Positions 57,992 through 64,000 of a DNA stretch of 64,000 nt are shown in pieces. The notes beneath the pieces were generated by a model. That model was given only the letters and a program-made list of their open reading frames with translations, had not been told where the DNA came from and did not search any database. Positions within the stretch are counted from its first letter, which is position 1, and the number at the start of each line of letters is the position of its first letter. The stretch is from Limonium bicolor (lineage: Eukaryota; Streptophyta; Magnoliopsida; Caryophyllales; Plumbaginaceae), in NCBI GenBank assembly GCA_023374045.1, contig CM041778.1:402874438-402938437 (forward strand). Reading direction: 5' to 3'. A program made the position numbers and the translations under genes.

Positions 57992-58351
57992 ATGAAGCAT
58001 ATCCTCTCTCTTCTATTAGTTCTCGGTCTCGTCGCCGCGGCGGAATCCGCTGCTGCTCGTCCGAGAAGGCAGGGCCCATTGCTAGGCGGATACCAGCCGA
58101 TAAAGAATGTAAAGGATCCGTACGTGGTGGAGATCGGCAAGTTCGCGGTCAGCGAGCACAACAAGGAATCGAAGTCGAATCTGGTGTTTGTGGAGGTAGT
58201 TAGCGGGCAGCAGCAGGTCGTTTCGGGGATGAACTACCGGCTCGTAATCGCGGCGAAAGATGGGGTCGCCAACGGATCTTACCAGGCTCTGGTTTACGAT
58301 CAGCCCTGGCAGAAGGTTCGCGAACTCAAATCGTTCCAGCAAGGAGCATAG
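57992..58351 (+). CDS. Phytocystatin (secreted cysteine protease inhibitor)
   Basis: This 119-residue protein inhibits papain-type cysteine proteases (family C1A) by inserting into the active-site cleft. Residues 1-22 form a signal peptide (hydrophobic L-L-L-V-L-G-L-V-A-A-A), so secretion or vacuolar delivery is likely. Inhibitory parts are all present: Gly-Gly at 32-33, the plant cystatin helix motif around 49-57 (G-K-F-A-V-S-E-H-N), Q-V-V-S-G at 75-79 (first hairpin loop) and Pro-Trp at 105-106 (second loop). The length and single exon fit small phytocystatins like Arabidopsis CYS5, without the C-terminal legumain-inhibiting extension. ATG 57992 is the only start giving the signal peptide. 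The gene is GC-richer than its surroundings and intact. Two MITEs end 234 bp upstream of the ATG. Proteolytic control in defence or senescence is the family role. Confidence 0.95.
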   Translation: MKHILSLLLVLGLVAAAESAAARPRRQGPLLGGYQPIKNVKDPYVVEIGKFAVSEHNKESKSNLVFVEVVSGQQQVVSGMNYRLVIAAKDGVANGSYQALVYDQPWQKVRELKSFQQGA

Positions 58352-58470
58352 GTGCAAGGAAATTGCGAATATAAGTCCATGGATGAAGGAGATTGAAAGA
58401 GAAGGTTATTGTTAGGCCTTTCTTTATTTGTAACAAAAAAAAAAAAAGTTTGTCTTGTGAGTATATGAGA

Positions 58471-58476
58471 AATAAA
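58471..58476 (+). promoter_or_regulatory. Poly(A) signal of the cystatin gene
   Basis: AATAAA lies 120 bases after the stop codon, preceded by an A-run (about 58435-58447) and T-rich sequence. It is a plausible 3' end signal, but plant signals are loose. Confidence 0.5.
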
Positions 58477-58884
58477 TGCAATGTTACTGTGTTGGGATCA
58501 GGGACTGGATTGCGTGGTCACGCGGATCCACTTTCCGTTTTTCTCTGCTGTAACTTCGCTTTGTAATGGAAATCTGGTGATTTATAGTACAGTGTAGTGG
58601 CTTATAAATTCATGAGCGTCTTTTTGTTTTCTGACATTCTTTGTCGGATTTAGGGATAACGGATGAAGACAAATAGATTCACTAATGAGTCAAAGTTTGA
58701 TTTCATTAAATATAGCCAGGGTCAAAGAATCAATTGATGAAGAGGCAACCAATTTATCTTTGAGGTTATCAAAGGATTATGAGAATAAACTAAACCTTAC
58801 TATATATATACGAATAAAGTTGTGAAACTAAGTCAAATAGAATGTATTATATAATAAGAAATCACCCCAGAATAATCTTAAGGT

Positions 58885-59154
58885 ATCACTTCTCTTCGTG
58901 TGCTGTCAGATTGTAGCTCTATCATCCAGTATATGCAGGCTGGGGAGAACTCTTCCCTTTTCTCCTCTACAATTGTCATCTTGGATAGAATCCTCGCAGC
59001 TATGGGGCGGTTTCAAGATGTTCTATGGTTTCATATTCCCCGCATTGACAATTTCGCAGCGCATAGTCTAGCTAACCATGCCCGTAGTACGCAATACGCG
59101 GGGTCATGGACTCCGGAAAACATTCCAGAAGTTGTACCGAAACTTGTTACTTAA
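58885..59154 (+). pseudogene. Orphan RNase H-like C-terminal fragment
   Basis: An open stretch encodes L-R-V-L-S-D-C-S-S-I-I-Q-Y-M-Q and further on V-L-W-F-H-I-P-R-I-D-N-F-A-A-H-S-L-A-N-H-A, ending at TAA 59152-59154. These are the third and fourth RNase H motifs (S-D-C with catalytic Asp, and A-H-x-L-A) of the plant RVT_3 family, found at the end of LINE ORF2 and in free-standing RNase H-like genes. The N-terminal half with the first Asp and Glu is not present upstream. It is best read as the truncated 3' end of a LINE (5' truncation is typical) or of a host RNase H-like gene. It sits about 0.5 kb downstream of the cystatin gene. Confidence 0.75.
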
Positions 59155-59965
59155 TGAATGATATGATCTCCTTTTCAAAAGGTGGATGAATTTGATTGAT
59201 AAAACCCTAAACATGAATGTTTTTCTTTTACCCAATTCAAATATATTTACAATCACGTTATTCCCCATCTCTCCATCTCAATTTAAATGGGTACAATATG
59301 AATACAATTCTATTTAATGCAATAACAAATCAATTTAGCCCCTGTTTAAAGAAGAGATGTTAGCTTGGGTGATTATTCTATCAAAGCGCTGCTCGAACTA
59401 GAGCCAAATTCCAATTTTGGTGGTCAAAGGGGATGATAATATTCATCTCCCATACCGTCCATTCATTTCCATGGAGAAGAATGCCTTATTGTTCTCTCAT
59501 CCCTCTTCTACTGAATACAGTAAAAGAAAAATGATGATAATTATGAACATTTCCATAGCATTATGAACTTGATTGTATAGAATAATATCCCACTCACGTT
59601 TACAGCTTACCTGCTCTTATAAAGTAATTGCACCGACTTAAATTACTGAGTGCACACAACATCATAACATAATCCCACCTTCACAACAAAAATAATGGAG
59701 CCAGACAGCTAAACCCTACACTTGGTTTGAAATTCACTCTTGAAAAAATCATACAAGATAGGTCATCTGTGATTGACACTCAACATTAGGGACTGCTAAC
59801 AGAGTAGACGACTAGAGAAGATATTATAGAAAATGTACAATGACCCGCCGAACTCCAAGGGCCATGTTAAATTTTGCAAACTTCCATGGTAATCGTCAAA
59901 CTTGACTCAAGCTACATGAGGGAACCAGAATCACACTGATATATTACTCTATCACTTCATTCTAA
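59155..59965. other. Intergenic DNA, nothing recognised
   Basis: About 800 bp of AT-rich sequence with no convincing ORF, RNA gene or repeat on either strand. Confidence 0.5.
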
Positions 59966-60298
59966 GGGCATCCACAATGGTTTTGAGTTTCTTACCACAT
60001 TCCTATATGTCATGTCATCTAAAAATTATATTTTATTATTTAAGGAACTCTATTCACTCCAATAACAAAGTTTCTTAATCTTCTCCCCCTTACTGAAACA
60101 ACCAATAAATATCACCATTTAGAAGTGAGAGAAAATATAAAAGAGAGACACATAGGTGGGGTCTTGTGTCATAAAAAGTGGAGTTCTTAGTTAAGAACCT
60201 TGGAGAGAGAAAATGGGTTGAATCTACACCATTATAGAACATTTTTTTTAATTTCTTCACCAATGCAACAATGTCAAGAACCGCTATTGTGGATGCTC
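59966..60298. mobile_element. Harbinger/Tourist-like MITE, 333 bp
   Basis: The left end GGGCATCCACAATGG pairs with the right end, whose reverse complement is GAGCATCCACAATAG (13 of 15). TAA target duplications flank it at 59963-59965 and 60299-60301, the three-base type used by PIF/Harbinger elements. It has no coding capacity. Confidence 0.82.
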
Positions 60299-60340
60299 TA
60301 AAATGCGGATTTTGTTCAAATACAGAATACATTTTAATTT

Positions 60341-61653
60341 GGGAAAATTCACAAAATATCCCAAAAAATTTTCTTAATTCACAACACCCCTTTCAAAACA
60401 TGGTCACTGGATACCCCTAAAAAGTTTTAAAATTCATAAAATGCCCCTAATCCATTGAATGATCTTAAACAATGACTATTTTACCCCTGACATTGTAGGC
60501 CATATTTCAAGCACAATATGCCCCCTTTTTTATTCAGAGGATGTTATGAAATTTTACAAAAAAAATTGAACAATTTCATGAAATGCCACTATATTTTTTG
60601 CTAATTCATGAAATGCCACTATATTTTTGGCTAATTCATGAAATGCCACTAAAAAGAGTTAAAATTTCTAAAAAAATATATAAAATTAAATAAGAATTTT
60701 AAAACTTTCTAAAATAATTTAAGGAATTTTATATTTGAAAAATATTGAAGTTTAAAAAATAATTAATAAAATAAAATAACTAAAAAACAATTGTAAAAAT
60801 TAGAAAAAATTTAAAAATACAAAAAGTTTTAAAAGTTTAGAAATTAAAATGTCATAAAAAATATAAAAATAAAATAAAATATTTCTTAGAATACCTTTTA
60901 AATTATTAAGTATCAAAATAAATAGTTGAAAGACTTAAATTTTATTCTACCAAGTTAAATTATTTCTTGAGAATAAATTACTTTTAAATGTTCTAAGTAT
61001 TAATATGTCTTAAAAAAATGTATTATATTTTACAGATAATTTTATGACATAATATTTTTTACATATATTATATCTACAATTAGTAATTGTCATTTACAAA
61101 ATGACACTAAAATAAAAATATATCTAATATGATATAATTACGTCTTTAAACTTCGTATTCTATTTTATGGTACCTAATAATTTAGAAATTTCTAAGAAAT
61201 ATTTGATTTTTGATGATATTTAAAAGTTACTTTATTTTAATATTTTTTTATATTTTTAAATAATTCTAATTTTTTCTTAAAAATATTCTAGTTTCACAAT
61301 TTGTTAACATCTTTAAAAACTTACAATTTTTTAATTTTATATATTTTTTAGAATTTTACAACTTTTTTCAGTAGCATTTCATGAATTAGCCAAAAATCTA
61401 GTGACATTTAATGAAATTTCCCAACATTTTTATTGTAAAATTTTATAAAATGCTCCTAAACTTAAAATGGGGCATACGGTGAATCTGAAACATGACCTGC
61501 AATATTAGGGGTAAAATAGTCATTATTAAGGTCACTTCATGAATTTGGGTATTTTGTGAATTTCAAAACTTTTAGGAGTATCTTGTGACCATGTTTTGAA
61601 AAGGGTATATTGTGAATTATAAAAGTTTTTAGGAGTATATTGTGAATTTTCCC
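60341..61653. mobile_element. Foldback / Mutator-like MITE with ~300 bp inverted arms
   Basis: The left arm starts GGGAAAATTCACAAAATATC and the right arm, reverse-complemented, starts GGGAAAATTCACAATATACT. The arms stay similar for roughly 300 bases (60341-60650 and 61350-61653), including CCCCTAA, ATTTTACCCCT and the TTCATGAAATGCCACT repeats. The 9 bp flanks TTTTAATTT (60332-60340) and TTTTAGTTT (61654-61662) match at 8 positions, as expected for Mutator-type insertion. The centre (60650-61350) is almost pure A/T with no ORF. Confidence 0.82.
60572..60654. repeat. Short tandem repeat TTCATGAAATGCCACT, three units
   Basis: Three units of about 31-32 bases contain the core ATTTCATGAAATGCCACTA or AATTCATGAAATGCCACTA, within the left arm of the foldback element. 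A single inverted counterpart lies near 61375. Confidence 0.75.
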
Positions 61654-61814
61654 TTTTAGTTTTTTAAAACACTTTTTCCCATTTAACTCGTTTATTTAAG
61701 ATAATAATAATAATAATTTAGATAGAAAAATTTAAAGTAAAGGTATATGCGTCATTTTTTTACTTTTCTTAATAAGTGTCTAAGTTTGTAAAAAGACTTG
61801 CATTTTTTAACTGA

Positions 61815-62309
61815 GGGACTATTAAATTACATCCCCTGTCCACGAGGTTTCAAAAATTACTTTCTCAACTCATGTGGTTGCTCCTGTTTTATATGCAACG
61901 ACTTTTCTAATTTTCGTTTAACTTAGGTTATGTTTATATGTTGTCCAAAATTGATGAAACTTTATATGGATGATGCTAAAGTGTTATATTTTGCTCTAAT
62001 GCCAAATTCAAAGTTTTTTAACCTTACGTGTGACCTGTGGGATTCAATGAAAACACGTTTCACATGTCACATGTTTCATTGGGTCTCACATGTCACATGT
62101 GAGCTTAATAAAAACTTCAGATTTGACATAGGATCAAAATATAACACTCTAACATTATTCATGTAAAGTTTCAATAATTTCAAACAACATTCAATCATCT
62201 CCTAAATTGAAAGAAAATTAGAAAAGCTGTCGGATGTAAAACAAGGAATACCATATGGCGAGGAAAGTCATTTTTGAAAACTTGTAGGTGAGATGTTTAA
62301 TTTCACCAA
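61815..62309. mobile_element. Second foldback element with ~120 bp inverted arms
   Basis: The left arm (about 61815-61935: AAATTACATC, GTTTCAAAAATTACTTTC, CCTGTTTTATATG, GACTTTTCTAATTTTC) pairs imperfectly with the reverse complement of about 62190-62309 (AAATTAAACATC, GTTTTCAAAAATGACTTTCC, CTTGTTTTACATCC, AGCTTTTCTAATTTTC). A 78-codon frame between the arms (61930-62166) has no known domain. Exact ends and target duplication are not certain. Confidence 0.6.
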
Positions 62310-64000
62310 ACATCATGAGTGGGTATATAAATTTGCATACATTACATGTACAACTAAATAAGTCCTCACATCATTCTTGGGCCTCTTTTTTGTTTACTTT
62401 TTTGTCGTTTTAACTTCACACAATTGGGTTGACAAAAGCATTGGACAAAAGATATGTAAAACCATTCTGCTACATAGCAATTCCTCTAAATTCATCCACC
62501 TGTTTATCGTACCAATCAAGAGAGGTCAAATTTCACTCAGATTAGACTCAACTAATTCGTATATATGTGTGATATAGTCAATGTAAGAACCCCTCCCTTG
62601 ATACCATAACGCTGTAAGGCATCTTCTGCTTTTAGTCAATTACAATCCTATCATAGCTTGTTAAGTCCTCTAGTACATAAATTGGCTAAATGTATCTAAG
62701 CCAAAGAAGGCCAGATTAAGAAAGGTTCTCATCTGCAAACGACATAGATCGAGTCCCTGATGATTTCAATGAGATATGCACAGACTCAAAAATCAAGGTT
62801 GCAAGGTTAATCAAAGCCTTCCGTATATCAATGTTTGCGTCTGGCTTATACTAGTAGAGTTCAGCTTGTTGACAGTGTCAAATTCGGCATTCAATTTTTT
62901 TTTTGGAGTACTTTGTTTGTTGAACATAATAATGTGATTTGAAAAATTGACGCTCTTTGTAGAGAAAGGGATTGTCCTTTGACCATGTGATTATTGGAGT
63001 CGACGCAATCAAAACCAATTACAAAGGGTTAAAAACACTTCAAATCCCCATAAACTTGATGATTTTGTTAGGAAACTTCCTACTAGTTGAAAGATCACCA
63101 AGATTGAAAATAAAATTAACCACATACAATTCAAGGTGGGTGAAATAGTTTAGGCACACTCTTAATGCTTTGGTAAACTTTTCATTTCATACACTCTTTT
63201 CACATCCTTCATCACCTCACTCATTTTCCTATAAATACCAATGTAACAGTCATTTCATTCATTGGATGATAAGCTTTAACATCTAAGTTTGTGGTGTAGA
63301 AAAGGTAACCACATCGTAGAGAGACACAATTAAAGAATTGTGAAGAATACATAGAGCGAAGATTAGAGAGTTAAAGTTTCTTTTTCTTTTCTTACTTATT
63401 TCCACAGATAGTGAGAGTGAGAGCCTTCGGTATCAATCCAAAGAAGATTATTATTGTACTCCCATTATTATTATAGTGGAAGCTTTGATCAGTGTTTACG
63501 ATCCCGAGATTTTTACCCTTTACATTAATTGGTTTTCCTTATAAAATATTGTGTCACATAATCATCAAATTTTCAGGAAATTTTATTATCTTTCTCGTCT
63601 CAATCTCGCATTGTATTTTTCCCAACAATTTTGATTTCTCAAATGCCCACAACTTAACATATCGTGACCTACAAAATCAAAGTATACAATGTTAGATTTC
63701 TCTAATATATAGCATACAAAGGTGAAGTTATGGATAGAAAGGAGTAGTTTGTTTGGAGCCAGATACACATGCGGTGAAAAAGAACCTTATAAGATGCTGC
63801 TCTTTTTGGCTCTAAATGGGGTGAGAACAACTAGGATTGTGGTGGGGTCATACCCATATTAAACCAATAATTTATTGACACCTAGTCATGAATAGTACAA
63901 AAACAAAATTGTACGCGATTATTGAATGGTTGGTGCCGCTGGCGACAATCACGATTCTAAAGGTTGGGAGTTCTAGAGAAGACGGTGTTGGTAACGCAGA
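62310..64000. other. Intergenic DNA, nothing firmly recognised
   Basis: No supported gene. A stretch at 63170-63520 has promoter/LTR-like texture (CCTATAAATACC at 63228-63239, then GAGAGAC, TATTGTACTCCC and CGATCCCGAG), reminiscent of the R-U5 part of a copia LTR. I found neither LTR ends nor a primer site, so it is not called. Confidence 0.4.

Noticed and set aside
58082..58357. Antisense 91-codon frame over the cystatin gene (and 57880-58164)
   Set aside because: Shadow frames of the GC-richer cystatin CDS. The sense strand has all cystatin motifs.
61930..62166. 78-codon frame between the arms of the second foldback element
   Set aside because: No domain, and the left end lies in the inverted arm. 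There is no evidence of expression or conservation.
63170..63520. Copia LTR-like or promoter-like stretch with CCTATAAATACC
   Set aside because: I could not find TG..CA ends, a target duplication, a primer site or an associated coding region.

Overview
This window comes from the nuclear genome of a flowering plant, most likely a eudicot. The evidence is AT-rich intergenic DNA packed with plant LTR retrotransposons, a plant-type LINE with a DUF4283-like ORF1 and a C-terminal RNase H, several plant MITE classes, and one intronless phytocystatin gene. I cannot name the species. I see only one intact host protein gene, at 57992-58351. Almost everything else is transposon sequence.

From 1 to 5012 there is the end of one plus-oriented LTR (to 1615). 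It interrupts the leader of a minus-oriented Ty3/gypsy element whose LTR is 2112-4781.

From 5013 to 46695 there is a single nest that can be resolved from target-site duplications (TSDs). The outer host is a minus-strand Ty1/copia element with LTRs 5018-5725 and 20948-21554 plus 46525-46690 (TSD acctt). Its gag is split by a solo gypsy LTR, 8497-20726 (TSD tcagt). That LTR was itself hit by a second solo LTR, 14861-20599 (TSD ttgtt), and by a further LTR-like block, 11620-14017. The copia 5' LTR was hit by a minus-strand gypsy element, 21555-46519 (TSD cgttg). This element has roughly 4.65 kb LTRs and a 4.9 kb internal region with no recognisable coding sequence, so it resembles a LARD (large retrotransposon derivative). 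The LARD-like 5' LTR was in turn hit by a plus-strand Athila-type gypsy element, 32216-42953 (TSD gaaac), which has LTRs, a tRNA-Asp primer site and broken gag-pol.

From 46696 to 56042 there is AT-rich DNA with a ~230 bp tandem repeat, a solo copia LTR at 48663-49494 (TSD gacta), and a nearly full-length L1-type LINE at 49744-56042. From 56043 to 64000 lies the host-gene neighbourhood. A Stowaway-like MITE and a second MITE abut each other about 230 bp upstream of the cystatin start codon. Downstream are an orphan RNase H fragment, a Harbinger-type MITE, and two foldback elements with long inverted repeats (60341-61653 and about 61815-62309).

The genes do not form a pathway. The interest lies in insertion order, in LTR structures that recur across families (a conserved hairpin, GTCCG/CGGAC inverted-repeat arrays, splice-like modules), and in an indel-dominated difference pattern between duplicate copies. 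That pattern raises the question of assembly error behind some broken reading frames. I found no convincing new biological system beyond these mobile-element features.
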